Source: Actinomycetes bacterium
Lineage (GTDB): Bacteria > Actinomycetota > Actinomycetes > Mycobacteriales > Mycobacteriaceae
DNA length: 53,604 bases
Direction of reading: 5' to 3'
NCBI GenBank assembly: GCA_022601135.1
Contig: JAHZJB010000119.1
Location: 1 to 53,604, forward strand
A model generated the notes under the pieces. The model had not been told where the DNA came from. It made no database searches and saw only the letters and a list, made by a program, of their open reading frames with translations. Numbering within the stretch: the stretch's first letter is position 1; the number at the start of each line of letters is the position of its first letter. Below, in pieces: positions 34,482-43,142 of the stretch. A program made the position numbers and the translations under genes.

Positions 34482-35963
34482 TCAGCGCAGGGAACGCAAC
34501 ACGATCGGCATGCCATCGATCGGAACCGCCATGCCGCCGTGGTCGTAGTGCGGCTGGTAGCCGGGACGGACCAGCTCCAGGCGGTACTTGCGCAGCAGTC
34601 GGTGCATCACGGTCTTGATCTCCAACTGACCGAACACCATGCCGATGCATTTGTGTGCGCCGCCGCCGAACGGGGCGAACGCGTAACGGTGTTTCTTGTG
34701 TTCGCTGCGAGGTTCGGCGAACCGTGCCGGATCGAATTTCTCGGGATCGGTCCACAGTTCGGGCAACCGATGGTTGATCGACGGCCACGTCATGATGGCG
34801 GTGTCGGCCGGGATGTAGAAGCCCATCAGCTCGGTGTCCCGGACCGTTTGGCGGAAGTTGAACGGTAGCGGGGTCACCATCCGCAGGGCCTCGTTGATCA
34901 CCAGGTCGTAAGTCTCGAGCTTCTCCAAAGCCTGGATGTCGAGCGGCCCGTCCCCGATCCGTTCGGACTCCTCGCGGCACCGGTCCTGCCATTCTGGGTT
35001 GGCCGCGAGATGGTAGGCCATCGTCGTCAGCGTCGAGGTCGAGGTGTCGTGCGCGGCCATCATCAAGAAGATCATGTGGCTGACCACGTCCTGGTCGGTG
35101 AAACTCTGGCCGTCCTCGTCCTGCGAATGACACAGCACGCTGAACATGTCGGTGCTCTCGGAGCGCCGTTTCTCGGTGATGCGCGCGTTGAAGTAGTCCT
35201 CCAGCGTCTTCCGGGCACGGATGCCGCGCCACCAGGTCAGCGGCGGGACCGGCTTACGCACGATCGCATTGCCCGCTCGCGTCGTGGTGGTGAACGCTTC
35301 GTTGACGGTAGTCACCAGTTCCTTGTCGGTGCCGGCCTGGTGGCCCATGAAGACCACCGACGCGATGTCGAGCGTGAGCTCCTTGACCGCCGGGTGAAAC
35401 AGAAATCGAGGATCGTCCGCCACCCAGTCGTGGGCGATCACCGCCGAGGCCACCGAGTCGATGTGCTCGACGTATCCGGTCAATCGGCTGCGGGTGAACG
35501 CCTCCTGCATGATCCGGCGGTGGTACATGTGGTCGTCGAAGTCCCGCAACATCAGGCCACCCTCGAAGAACGGACCGATGACTGGATCCCACGCCCGCTG
35601 CGAGAAATCCTTGTTGCGGTTGGAGAACACCGCCTGGGTGGCGTCGGGTCCCAGCGCCATGACGGCGGGGAGCACTTGAGAGCCCGCATAGTGGATCGGC
35701 CCGTGTTCGCGATACAGATGCAAGATGTAGTCGGGGCCGCCGCGGAACAACTCGATCATGTGCGCGAACACGGGTAACCCGTTGTCACCCGTCACCGCTT
35801 TGAGGCCACTGCCCGCCGGGGGTTCGGCCAGGACGACCTTCTTCCATTCGTGCTCAAGCAGCCGCTTCTCCAGCGCGCCCATCCCCGGGATGGTGACCGG
35901 GGTCGGTCGCAGGCGCCGTTTCGCCTGGTCGAGCAAGTAGTCTTTGGTGCTGATCGTCGCCAT
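34482..35963 (-). CDS. cyp136: Cytochrome P450, CYP136 family
   Basis: A 493-residue P450. The I-helix has FLMMAAHDTSTSTLTTMAYHL (the AHDTS variant of A/G-G-x-D/E-T), the K-helix has NEALRMVTPLPF (ExxR), and the heme loop is FAPFGGGAHKCIGMVF with the cysteine ligand at about residue 439. Size and sequence fit CYP136A1 (Rv3059). The position opposite a TetR, an SDR behind it and cstA nearby matches the M. tuberculosis Rv3057c-Rv3063 area. The ATG at 35963 is chosen over an upstream ATG because of family length. Substrate is unknown; sterol or lipid-like. Confidence 0.9.
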   Translation of the reverse strand: MATISTKDYLLDQAKRRLRPTPVTIPGMGALEKRLLEHEWKKVVLAEPPAGSGLKAVTGDNGLPVFAHMIELFRGGPDYILHLYREHGPIHYAGSQVLPAVMALGPDATQAVFSNRNKDFSQRAWDPVIGPFFEGGLMLRDFDDHMYHRRIMQEAFTRSRLTGYVEHIDSVASAVIAHDWVADDPRFLFHPAVKELTLDIASVVFMGHQAGTDKELVTTVNEAFTTTTRAGNAIVRKPVPPLTWWRGIRARKTLEDYFNARITEKRRSESTDMFSVLCHSQDEDGQSFTDQDVVSHMIFLMMAAHDTSTSTLTTMAYHLAANPEWQDRCREESERIGDGPLDIQALEKLETYDLVINEALRMVTPLPFNFRQTVRDTELMGFYIPADTAIMTWPSINHRLPELWTDPEKFDPARFAEPRSEHKKHRYAFAPFGGGAHKCIGMVFGQLEIKTVMHRLLRKYRLELVRPGYQPHYDHGGMAVPIDGMPIVLRSLR

Positions 35964-36027
35964 CGAACGCTCCTGGAAAAGGCAAGCTGTGGTGGATGTC
36001 ACCGTTTCCCCATATCCTCATGGCGCG

Positions 36028-36045
36028 ACTTGACGCATGTCAAGT
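36028..36045. promoter_or_regulatory. Palindromic TetR operator between cyp136 and tetR
   Basis: ACTTGACGCATGTCAAGT has perfect 7-base arms ACTTGAC and GTCAAGT around GCAT. It sits between the divergent cyp136 and TetR genes, 65 bases from the first and 48 from the second. Placement and symmetry are those of a TetR autoregulatory operator. Confidence 0.7.
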
Positions 36046-36092
36046 TTTGCTGGTTTTGATTGGAGCGAGCCGCGGTGCAAAGGTCTACTGTC

Positions 36093-36728
36093 ATGACCGC
36101 TGAACCATCACATGCTCGGGGGGCGCGCCGCAGTCGCGGTGACCGGCAACGTGACGCGATCATCGCCGCGGTCCGTGGGTTGCTGCAGGAACGCTCGTTT
36201 GCCGATCTCTCGGTGAGCGCCATCAGTGAACGTGCCGGAGTCGCCCGATCAGGCTTCTACTTCTACTTCGACTCCAAGTACGCCGTGCTCGCGGTGATCG
36301 TTGCCGACGCCATGGCCGAACTCGACCAACTCACCCACGACTTCGCCCCGCGCGAGGCGGGCGAGTCGCCATCGGACTTCGCTAAGCGCATGGTCGGCTA
36401 CGCGGCGACCGTGTTCTCGTCGCACGATCCGATCATGAGCGCCTGCAATGTGGCGCGGAGCACCGACGCCCAGATCCGCGAGATCATGGACGACTTTCAG
36501 GACACCGTGATCGCCAAGATCGTCGGGCTGGTCACGGATGACTCGGACGCACGCCCGGTTTCGGACGACCTCATGGCGCTGGTGCGCACGTTGACCGCGG
36601 TGACCTCGATGACGCTCGCGCACGACAGCGCGTTCGTCGGCCGCGATCAGGATCCCGCCGCGGCGGTGGAGATAGTCCAGCGGCTATGGCTCAGCGCACT
36701 GTGGGGCGGCGCCGGCAGCGGCCGTTAG
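36093..36728 (+). CDS. TetR-family regulator beside cyp136
   Basis: A 211-residue regulator (Rv3058c-like by position). The helix-turn-helix is about residues 21-66, with RDAIIAAVRGLLQERSFADL and SVSAISERAGVARSGFYFYF, the classic TetR signature. The C-terminal helical ligand domain is unassigned. The ATG at 36093 has AAAGG nine bases before it; TTG 36060 and GTG 36075 are in frame upstream but would enter the operator side. Likely represses itself and cyp136 through the palindrome in the shared promoter, and may read through into the SDR gene 20 bases downstream. Confidence 0.9.
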   Translation: MTAEPSHARGARRSRGDRQRDAIIAAVRGLLQERSFADLSVSAISERAGVARSGFYFYFDSKYAVLAVIVADAMAELDQLTHDFAPREAGESPSDFAKRMVGYAATVFSSHDPIMSACNVARSTDAQIREIMDDFQDTVIAKIVGLVTDDSDARPVSDDLMALVRTLTAVTSMTLAHDSAFVGRDQDPAAAVEIVQRLWLSALWGGAGSGR

Positions 36729-36748
36729 GGGTCAGTAGTGTCGCCGTC

Positions 36749-37624
36749 ATGGCGCAGCAGAGTGTGTTCACCGGAGGGTTTGCCGGCAAGCGGTGTCTTC
36801 TGACCGGCGCCGCCAGCGGGATTGGGCGCGCGACCGCGCTGAAACTGGCTGCCGATGGAGCCGAGCTGTATCTGACCGATCGTGACGCTGCGGGCCTCGA
36901 GATGACGGTGGCCGACGCGCGCGCTCTTGGTGGCGTGGTCGCAGAGCATCGAGCGCTGGACATCTCCGATTACGACGAGGTCGCCAGATTTGCCGCCGAC
37001 ATCCACACCTCCCACGAGGCGATGGATTTGGTGCTGAACATCGCCGGAGTGTCAGCGTGGGGAACCGTGGACCAGCTCGCCCATCAACACTGGAAGTCCA
37101 TGATCGATGTCAACCTGATGGGTCCGATCCACGTCATCGAGACGTTCGTGCCGCCGATGATGGCGGCCGGCCGCGGCGGGCATCTGGTGAACGTTTCGTC
37201 GGCCGCCGGTCTGGTGGCCCTGCCCTGGCACGCCGCCTACTCCGCTAGCAAATACGGCCTTCGGGGGTTGTCGGAAGTGTTGCGGTTCGATCTGGACCGG
37301 CACAACATCGGCGTATCGGCAGCGGTGCCCGGAGCGGTGAAGACGCCTCTGGTGGAATCGCTTCACATCGCGGGCGTGGACCGCGAGCATCCGCGGGTGA
37401 AGTTCTGGACGAAGCGCTTCGGCGGGCACGCGGTTTCTCCAGAGGTCGCCGCGGACAAGATTCTGCGCGGTGTGCTCCGCAACCGGTTCCTGATCTACAC
37501 CTCGCCGGACATTCGTGCGCTGTACCTGTTCAAGCGCGCCATGTGGTTGCCTTACAGCATGGCGATGAAACGGGTGAACGTGATTTTTACCCGCGTGCTC
37601 AGGCCGCATCCGAAGCCGCGCTGA
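36749..37624 (+). CDS. Short-chain dehydrogenase/reductase
   Basis: A 291-residue SDR, the likely equivalent of Rv3057c. Cofactor motif TGAASGIG at about residue 19-26, NIAG at about 96-99 in place of NNAG, catalytic Ser in VNVSSAAGLV and YSASK with Tyr and Lys. The C-terminal extension (after the Rossmann core) is basic and hydrophobic, ending RVLRPHPKPR, perhaps a membrane-associating tail. It starts 20 bases after the TetR gene and is probably in its operon; oxidation of an alcohol made by CYP136 is a reasonable inference. Confidence 0.88.
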   Translation: MAQQSVFTGGFAGKRCLLTGAASGIGRATALKLAADGAELYLTDRDAAGLEMTVADARALGGVVAEHRALDISDYDEVARFAADIHTSHEAMDLVLNIAGVSAWGTVDQLAHQHWKSMIDVNLMGPIHVIETFVPPMMAAGRGGHLVNVSSAAGLVALPWHAAYSASKYGLRGLSEVLRFDLDRHNIGVSAAVPGAVKTPLVESLHIAGVDREHPRVKFWTKRFGGHAVSPEVAADKILRGVLRNRFLIYTSPDIRALYLFKRAMWLPYSMAMKRVNVIFTRVLRPHPKPR

Positions 37625-37699
37625 GGTGCTCGGGCGTTCCAGACCCGCAGAGTTGGCGCGCCACGGTCCCGGGCGACTCCAGCTCAACCCGGAATAAAT

Positions 37700-37713
37700 C
37701 GGACCGTGGTCCG
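37700..37713. promoter_or_regulatory. Palindrome CGGACC-GT-GGTCCG upstream of FMN reductase
   Basis: Perfect 6-base arms around a 2-base centre, 44 bases before the FMN reductase start. The spacing and symmetry fit a TetR-type operator. In M. tuberculosis a TetR gene (Rv3055) lies next to the homologous reductase; no such gene is present beside it in this window. Confidence 0.5.
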
Positions 37714-37757
37714 TTTTGTTGTGGCGGGCGGGCCGAGGCGATCGAAAGGTGCGAACA

Positions 37758-38321
37758 ATGTCCGATGACTCGGCGTCGAGGGTCCTGGTTCTGGTCGGGA
37801 GCCTGCGGGCGGCGTCGCTCAACCGGCAACTCGCCGAACTGGCTGTCGAGACGAGTCCCGCGGGGGCTTCGCTGGAGCTGTTCGAGCGGCTGGGGGAGTT
37901 GCCGTTCTACAACGAGGACATCGACCGCGACGCTGAGCACGGCGGGGTTGCCGAACCGGTCTCGGCCCTGCGCGAGGCGGCCGGACTCGCGGATGCGGCC
38001 CTGGTCGTCACCCCGGAGTACAACGGCAGCATTCCCGGTGTGCTCAAGAACGCCATCGACTGGCTCTCGCGACCGTTCGGCAACGGCGCCCTGAAGGGTA
38101 AGCCACTGGCGGTCGTGGGCACCGCGATGGGCAGGTACGGCGGAGTTTGGGCGCACGACGAGACTCGGAAGTCCTTCGGCCTCGCCGGTGCGAACGTCAT
38201 CGACGGTCTCGACCAGTCCATCCCGGCGACGTCACTGGACGGCAAGCACCCGCGCGAGCACCCCCAGATCGCCCAGCGGCTCAGGGAGGTCGTCGGCACG
38301 TTGATCGCCGAGGTCGGCTGA
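37758..38321 (+). CDS. NADPH-dependent FMN reductase-like flavoprotein
   Basis: A 187-residue flavodoxin-fold protein. The FMN phosphate loop is LVGSLRAASLNRQLAEL (about residue 12-28), and the second signature is VVTPEYNGSIPGVLKNAIDWLSRP, diagnostic of the FMN_red family. It reduces flavin or quinones with NAD(P)H. It corresponds by order to Rv3054c, just upstream of nrdH. GAAAGG before the ATG sets the start. It may be controlled through the palindrome upstream. A direct role as flavin reductase for NrdI is conceivable but unproven. Confidence 0.88.
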   Translation: MSDDSASRVLVLVGSLRAASLNRQLAELAVETSPAGASLELFERLGELPFYNEDIDRDAEHGGVAEPVSALREAAGLADAALVVTPEYNGSIPGVLKNAIDWLSRPFGNGALKGKPLAVVGTAMGRYGGVWAHDETRKSFGLAGANVIDGLDQSIPATSLDGKHPREHPQIAQRLREVVGTLIAEVG

Positions 38322-38559
38322 CGTTGGTCGAGGCGGCGCGCCGAGCTGCGGATAGGGCTTTGCCGGCGGCGTGACAGGGCGGCGCGGCAGTTTGCTGGCG
38401 GCGGTTCGGCCGCCCCTTGGACCCGGAGCGCGTGTCGGCGGCCATTGGTAGACCGGGGAGGTTCGCGGATCTGGTCAGCGACATAGGAAAATGTGACGTG
38501 CGACACGCCGAGCAGGCTGCCGCCCAATGCTTACGACCTGGGAGTTTCAAGAATGTTAT
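38322..38559. other. Non-coding stretch between FMN reductase and nrd promoter
   Basis: No convincing gene is seen. A hairpin GGCGGC-ggttcg-GCCGCC at 38397-38414 could act as a terminator for the FMN reductase gene, although no T-run follows it. The rest shows no recognisable relic of the TetR and DinP genes found near here in M. tuberculosis. Confidence 0.4.
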
Positions 38560-38607
38560 TCAGAACATCTTGTATCTAGTCCGATTGTCGGACACTAGGT
38601 GTAGTGT
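38560..38607 (+). promoter_or_regulatory. Tandem NrdR boxes of nrdHIE
   Basis: Box 1 is TCAGAACATCTTGTAT (38560-38575) and box 2 ACACTAGGTGTAGTGT (38592-38607), the second nearly a perfect palindrome matching the ACACwAtATwTwGTGT pattern of NrdR. Start-to-start spacing is 32 bases, three helical turns, as expected for cooperative NrdR binding. The site lies about 205 bases before nrdH, so the promoter is here and a long leader follows. Confidence 0.75.
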
Positions 38608-38727
38608 TTTGAACACCGACAGACCCCCAGGATGAGGAGGTCGGCCGGAGCCGCCAGATCCGGCGAAGTCGGTTCCCCGACATCTCGGAACACGGCCCGG
38701 ACGGCCTGGAATTCTGAAGGCCTGTGG

Positions 38728-38746
38728 GCCGCTGAAGGTTAGCGGC
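38728..38746 (+). promoter_or_regulatory. Leader hairpin presenting a ribosome site in its loop
   Basis: GCCGCT (38728-38733) and AGCGGC (38741-38746) form a perfect 6-base stem with the loop GAAGGTT, which contains a Shine-Dalgarno-like GAAGG. The stem ends exactly at the ATG of the short leader frame. Another small hairpin, GTCGG-TTCC-CCGAC, lies upstream at 38668-38681. Confidence 0.45.
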
Positions 38747-38815
38747 ATGCACCATCCGATCAGTTGCCAGTGCTCGTACCATCCCATCCCCGCAGAGGAG
38801 CCGTACCGCAGATGA
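38747..38815 (+). CDS. Short leader ORF coupled to nrdH
   Basis: A 22-codon frame begins with ATG right after a hairpin and ends in TGA overlapping the nrdH ATG (ATGA). The peptide starts MHHPISCQCSYHP, with Cys at codons 7 and 9, and ends in two Arg. It has a possible ribosome site (GAAGG) nine bases before the ATG. Mycobacterial Cys-containing short upstream ORFs are known to work as cysteine-responsive attenuators in other operons; the same role here is an inference. Without such a role it could be a chance frame. No homology can be judged at this length. Confidence 0.45.
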   Translation: MHHPISCQCSYHPIPAEEPYRR

Positions 38816-39072
38816 CTCAGCCCGCCCAGTCCCTCGTCACCGTGTACACCAAGCCGGCATGTGTGCAGTGCAACGCCACGTACAAGGCACTGGATAAGTT
38901 GGGTGTCGCCTACGAGACGGTTGATATCAGCCTGGATGCCGAGGCGCGCGATTACGTCATGGCGCTGGGTTACCTGCAGGCGCCCGTGGTGGTGTCCGGC
39001 ACCGACCACTGGTCAGGCTTCCGGCCGGACCGGATCAAGTCGCTCAGCGGCGCGGTCGCGGTGACGGCCTGA
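38812..39072 (+). CDS. nrdH: NrdH redoxin
   Basis: An 86-residue glutaredoxin-like protein with thioredoxin-type activity that reduces NrdE. The redox site is YTKPACVQCNATYKALDK (CVQC about residues 17-20), and the C-terminal part HWSGFRPDRIKSL is the NrdH signature. It begins seven or so residues earlier than M. tuberculosis NrdH because the only ATG is at 38812, overlapping the leader-ORF stop. The ribosome site GAGGAG is 11 bases upstream, rather far, which favours translational coupling. First structural gene of nrdHIE. Confidence 0.95.
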   Translation: MTQPAQSLVTVYTKPACVQCNATYKALDKLGVAYETVDISLDAEARDYVMALGYLQAPVVVSGTDHWSGFRPDRIKSLSGAVAVTA

Positions 39073-39114
39073 CGACCAAGCCCAACGGATACCGGGCGGA
39101 CTGGAGGGGTTTCG

Positions 39115-39558
39115 GTGAGCAATCTCGTCTACTTCTCCAGCGTGTCCGAAAACACCCACCGCTTCGTCGAGAAGTTGGGTTTGCCGGCGACCAGGATTCC
39201 GCTGCATGGGCGCATCGACGTCGACGAGCCCTACGTTCTGGTGCTGCCCACCTACGGGGGTGGACGGGCGACGCCGAACATCAATGACGGTGGTTATGTC
39301 CCCAAACAGGTCATCGCGTTCCTGAACAACGAACACAATCGATCGCTGATTCGCGGAGTCATCGCCGCGGGCAACAACAACTTCGGTGCGGAGTTCGCCT
39401 ACGCCGGCGATGTCATCTCGCGCAAATGCGGCGTGCCGTATCTGTACCGCTTCGAACTGATGGGAACCCCGGAGGACGTCGAGGCCGTCCGCGCGGGATT
39501 GGAAAACTTCTGGAAGGAACAGACGTGTCACCGACCGTCACAGCTGCAGAGCCTGTAA
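39115..39558 (+). CDS. nrdI: NrdI flavodoxin
   Basis: A 147-residue flavodoxin-like protein needed to make the dimanganese-tyrosyl radical of NrdF. The FMN loop [16 protein letters not shown] is at the N-terminus, followed by LPTYGGGRA and [17 protein letters not shown], all NrdI-specific. GTG at 39115 follows GGAGGGG. The gene overlaps nrdE by 34 bases in another frame. The last dozen residues ([10 protein letters not shown]) lie in the overlap and are probably unstructured. Confidence 0.95.
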   Translation: MSNLVYFSSVSENTHRFVEKLGLPATRIPLHGRIDVDEPYVLVLPTYGGGRATPNINDGGYVPKQVIAFLNNEHNRSLIRGVIAAGNNNFGAEFAYAGDVISRKCGVPYLYRFELMGTPEDVEAVRAGLENFWKEQTCHRPSQLQSL

Positions 39559-41708
39559 CCACCAGCAACACCACCACCGGCGTGCATGCGCTGCCGGGGG
39601 AGACGGACTACCACGCGCTCAACGCGATGCTGAATCTGTACGACGCCGACGGCAAGATTCAGTTCGACAAGGACCGGGAAGCCGCCAATCAGTACTTCCT
39701 GCAACACGTCAACCAGAACACCGTGTTCTTCCACAACCAGGACGAGAAACTCGACTACCTCGTTCAGAAGAACTACTACGAGCGCGAGGTGCTCGACCAG
39801 TACTCCCGTAACTTCGTCAAGTCGCTGCTGGACCGTGCGTACGCCAAGAAGTTCCGGTTCCCGACCTTCCTGGGTGCGTTCAAGTACTACACCAGTTACA
39901 CGTTGAAGACGTTCGACGGGAAACGGTATCTCGAACGTTTCGAGGACCGGGTCGTAATGGTGGCGCTGACCCTGGCCTCCGGCGACACGGCGCTGGCCGA
40001 GAAACTCGTCGACGAGATCATCGGCGGGCGGTTCCAGCCAGCCACCCCGACGTTCCTCAACTCGGGCAAGAAACAGCGCGGTGAGCCGGTGTCGTGTTTT
40101 CTGGTTCGCATCGAAGACAACATGGAATCCATCGGGCGCTCGATCAACTCGGCGCTGCAGCTGTCCAAACGTGGTGGCGGAGTCGCGTTGCTGCTGACCA
40201 ACATTCGTGAACACGGCGCACCGATCAAGAACATCGAAAATCAGAGCTCGGGTGTCATCCCGATCATGAAGCTACTGGAGGACTCCTTCTCCTATGCCAA
40301 CCAGCTCGGGGCGCGCCAGGGGGCCGGCGCGGTATACCTGCATGCCCATCACCCCGACATCTACCGATTCCTGGACACCAAGCGGGAGAACGCCGACGAG
40401 AAGATCCGGATCAAGACCCTGAGCCTCGGTGTGGTGATCCCGGACATCACATTCGAGCTGGCCAAGAAGAACGAGGACATGTACCTGTTCTCGCCGTACG
40501 ACGTCGAGCGGGTGTACGGCGTGGCTTTCGCCGATATCTCGGTCACCGAGAAGTACTACGAGATGGTCGATGACGCCCGGATACGTAAGACCAAGATCAA
40601 GGCGCGGGAGTTCTTCCAGACGCTCGCCGAGTTGCAGTTCGAGTCGGGCTACCCGTACATCATGTACGAGGACACCGTGAACCGGGCCAATCCCATTGAC
40701 GGGAAGATCACCCACTCCAACCTGTGCTCGGAGATCCTGCAGGTGTCCACCCCGTCGGAGTTCAACGACGACCTGTCCTATTCAAAGGTGGGCAAGGACA
40801 TTTCGTGCAACCTTGGCTCGCTCAACATCGCCAAGGCGATGGACTCGCCGGATTTTGCGCAGACTATCGAGGTCGCGATCCGCGCCTTGACGGCGGTATC
40901 GGATCAGACCCACATCACGTCGGTGCCGTCGATCGAACAGGGCAACAACGAATCTCACGCGATCGGCCTCGGACAGATGAATCTGCACGGGTACCTGGCT
41001 CGCGAGCGAATCCACTACGGCTCCGACGAGGGCGTGGACTTCACCAATATGTACTTCTACACGGTGCTATATCACGCGCTGCGGGCGTCGAATCGTATCG
41101 CGATCGAGCGGGGCCAGGCCTTCGGCGGCTTCGAGCGTTCCAAGTACGCCACGGGTGAGTTCTTCGAGAAGTACACCGAGCAGGTGTGGGAGCCGGCTAC
41201 CGAGCGGGTGCGTGAGTTGTTCGCCGAGGCGGGTATTCGTATTCCGACACAAGAGGATTGGGCCCGGTTGAAGGATTCGGTGCAGACACACGGCATCTAC
41301 AACCAGAACCTGCAGGCCGTCCCGCCGACCGGGTCGATCAGCTACATCAACCACTCGACGAGCTCGATACACCCGGTGGCCAGCAAGATCGAGATCCGCA
41401 AGGAAGGCAAGATCGGGCGCGCCTACTACCCAGCGCCGTATCTGACCAACGACAACCTGGAGTACTACCAGGACGCCTACGAGATCGGCTACGAGAAGAT
41501 CATCGACACGTATGCAGCGGCGACCCAGCACGTGGACCAGGGGCTGAGCCTGACGCTGTTCTTCAAGGACACCGCGACGACGCGCGACGTGAACAAGGCG
41601 CAGATCTACGCCTGGCGTAAGGGCATCAAGACGCTCTACTACATCCGACTACGTCAGATGGCGTTGGAGGGCACTGAAGTCGAGGGCTGCGTGTCCTGCA
41701 TGTTGTGA
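39525..41708 (+). CDS. nrdE: Ribonucleoside-diphosphate reductase class Ib, alpha subunit
   Basis: A 727-residue catalytic subunit converting NDPs to dNDPs. Active-site features: the first reducible Cys in [11 protein letters not shown], the radical Cys in NLCSEI (with its Asn and Glu), the second reducible Cys in [15 protein letters not shown], the radical-transfer Tyr pair in TLYYIRLRQ, and the C-terminal shuttle CVSCML. Class Ib size, without an ATP-cone for overall activity control. The GTG at 39525 after GGAAGGA gives the start SPTVTAAEP; the first 40 residues are low in conservation. Stop-to-start context with nrdI indicates one operon under NrdR. Confidence 0.96.
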   Translation: MSPTVTAAEPVTTSNTTTGVHALPGETDYHALNAMLNLYDADGKIQFDKDREAANQYFLQHVNQNTVFFHNQDEKLDYLVQKNYYEREVLDQYSRNFVKSLLDRAYAKKFRFPTFLGAFKYYTSYTLKTFDGKRYLERFEDRVVMVALTLASGDTALAEKLVDEIIGGRFQPATPTFLNSGKKQRGEPVSCFLVRIEDNMESIGRSINSALQLSKRGGGVALLLTNIREHGAPIKNIENQSSGVIPIMKLLEDSFSYANQLGARQGAGAVYLHAHHPDIYRFLDTKRENADEKIRIKTLSLGVVIPDITFELAKKNEDMYLFSPYDVERVYGVAFADISVTEKYYEMVDDARIRKTKIKAREFFQTLAELQFESGYPYIMYEDTVNRANPIDGKITHSNLCSEILQVSTPSEFNDDLSYSKVGKDISCNLGSLNIAKAMDSPDFAQTIEVAIRALTAVSDQTHITSVPSIEQGNNESHAIGLGQMNLHGYLARERIHYGSDEGVDFTNMYFYTVLYHALRASNRIAIERGQAFGGFERSKYATGEFFEKYTEQVWEPATERVRELFAEAGIRIPTQEDWARLKDSVQTHGIYNQNLQAVPPTGSISYINHSTSSIHPVASKIEIRKEGKIGRAYYPAPYLTNDNLEYYQDAYEIGYEKIIDTYAAATQHVDQGLSLTLFFKDTATTRDVNKAQIYAWRKGIKTLYYIRLRQMALEGTEVEGCVSCML

Positions 41709-41757
41709 CGACTGGTCACTGACCGCGGAGATTTCACAGCGATCCTGCCCGGGTTGT

Positions 41758-41997
41758 CTAGATTTGGCCCAGCGGTCGACAGGCGTTGGAAATCGGACTC
41801 CAGTATGTTCCGCCCGAGCAGTTCAGCGGGACCGTCGCCAGCGGCGGCATGCACACGTTGCCGACCGGATCCCACCAGTAGCCGTTCCGGCAGTCGAGCG
41901 GCTGCGCGGAGCCAACCGCCGGGGTCACGAGCGACAGGACGGCGATTGGTGCAAGAACTGCCGTCAAGACTGCCGAGCGACGAGTGAGCGTTGCCAT
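41758..41997 (-). CDS. Small secreted cysteine-containing protein
   Basis: A 79-residue protein with a signal peptide: basic MATLTRRS, a hydrophobic core VLTAVLAPIAVLSLVTPAV, and a likely cut near GSAQP (about residue 31-33). The mature 47 residues hold four Cys in two similar halves, DCRNGYWWDPVGNVCMPP and NCSGGTYWSPISNACRP, a tandem repeat of a Cys-x12-Cys module with aromatic residues. Such small secreted proteins are frequent in mycobacteria; function unknown. Monocistronic. Confidence 0.75.
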   Translation of the reverse strand: MATLTRRSAVLTAVLAPIAVLSLVTPAVGSAQPLDCRNGYWWDPVGNVCMPPLATVPLNCSGGTYWSPISNACRPLGQI

Positions 41998-42299
41998 TTA
42001 CTCAGAATGCCACATCCGCGGATTCTGAAACCGCTGGTTTGACATGGTCGAACCACTTTCATCGATGGGTTGCACTCGCATTGCGGGCCCCACCGAAAGC
42101 GATGTCTTTGTTTCCCTTTGCGAGGCGCGTACCCGCAGCACGTGAATCCCTCTCTGCAACAGATGAATTACTGGCCAAGGCCGGAAAATAGCCATCGCGG
42201 TGGCACCGCAGTTGCGGTTTTTGCGCCGGGGGGAGGGTTGAGGTGTTCAACTGACGAAGTCCGTGACGTTGTAGCGGCACCCCGAGAGAGGCGCATGAA
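41998..42299. other. Intergenic region, about 300 bases, no gene seen
   Basis: It lies between the divergent small secreted protein and the methyltransferase and must hold both promoters. I find no strong palindrome, RNA gene or coding frame with normal codon use. Confidence 0.5.
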
Positions 42300-43142
42300 G
42301 TGAACGACTCCACCAACCGCTCCCACTATGTACTGGGCCATTCGGATCACGAGTTGGGCCGCTTGCGTCGGCAGGCGGTGCTGCTTGACTCCGTCACCCG
42401 CGAGTACCTGGCAACCGCCGGTCTCGGACCTGGGATGCGAGTCCTGGATGTTGGAAGCGGCGCGGGAGATGTTGCCTTTCTCGCCTCGGAACTGACGATG
42501 CCCGGTGGCGAGGTCGTCGGAACAGACAGGGCAGCCGACGCCGCGACCGCCGCGTCCGGTGAGGCGTCGGCCCGCGGCCTGTCAGCGACCGTGCGTTTCC
42601 AGGTGGGCGACCCCGCTGAAATGACCTTTGACCAGCCATTCGACGCGATTGTCGGCCGCTACGTACTGACCTTTCAGGCGGATCCAGCTGGCATGCTTCG
42701 TCGACTTCGTCGACATCTGGTGCCCGACGGCATCGTGGTTTTTCACGAGCCGGACTGGCGAGCCGTCCGGTCGTCGCCACCGGCGCCCATCCACGACCGC
42801 TGCTGTCAGTGGGTGCTCGAGGCGTTGCGAAGGTCTGGTAACTCCTGGGACATGGCCGACCGAATGCACGGCGCCTTCGTCGATGCCGGGTTGCCCGCCC
42901 CCGTTCTACAGATGCGGACCTTCATCGGCGCGGGGAGTTCGGCTGAGGTTTGGCTCCGGGCTTTGGTCGACATCGTTCAGACGCTCCTGCCGACCATGGA
43001 GGCACAGGGTGTTGTTGATGCCGCCGAGGTGGGACTTGGCACTCTGGCGGAACGTTTGATTCGCGAAGTCCGAGAGTCCGGCGCAACGGTTGTCGGGCGC
43101 TCGGAGGTCGGAGCCTGGAGCCGCGCGGTGGGGGACGCTTAG
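42300..43142 (+). CDS. SAM-dependent methyltransferase
   Basis: A 280-residue class I methyltransferase. Motif I is VLDVGSGAGDVAFLASEL (about residue 49-66), the acidic residue after strand 2 is in VVGTDRAADAA, and motif post-III is LVPDGIVVFHEPDW. The start is GTG 42300, after GAGAGAGG some bases upstream. Its stop overlaps the stop of the convergent methyltransferase, an exceptionally tight arrangement. Acceptor unknown; probably a small molecule or lipid. Confidence 0.8.
   Translation: MNDSTNRSHYVLGHSDHELGRLRRQAVLLDSVTREYLATAGLGPGMRVLDVGSGAGDVAFLASELTMPGGEVVGTDRAADAATAASGEASARGLSATVRFQVGDPAEMTFDQPFDAIVGRYVLTFQADPAGMLRRLRRHLVPDGIVVFHEPDWRAVRSSPPAPIHDRCCQWVLEALRRSGNSWDMADRMHGAFVDAGLPAPVLQMRTFIGAGSSAEVWLRALVDIVQTLLPTMEAQGVVDAAEVGLGTLAERLIREVRESGATVVGRSEVGAWSRAVGDA

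Noticed and set aside
38551..38570. LexA/SOS box upstream of nrdHIE
   Set aside because: ATGTT-N6-AACAT has symmetry but not the mycobacterial GAAC-N4-GTTC pattern; NrdR boxes explain the region better.
39525..39558. Possible frameshift between nrdI and nrdE
   Set aside because: The 34-base overlap has normal starts and a good ribosome site for nrdE; both proteins are full length.
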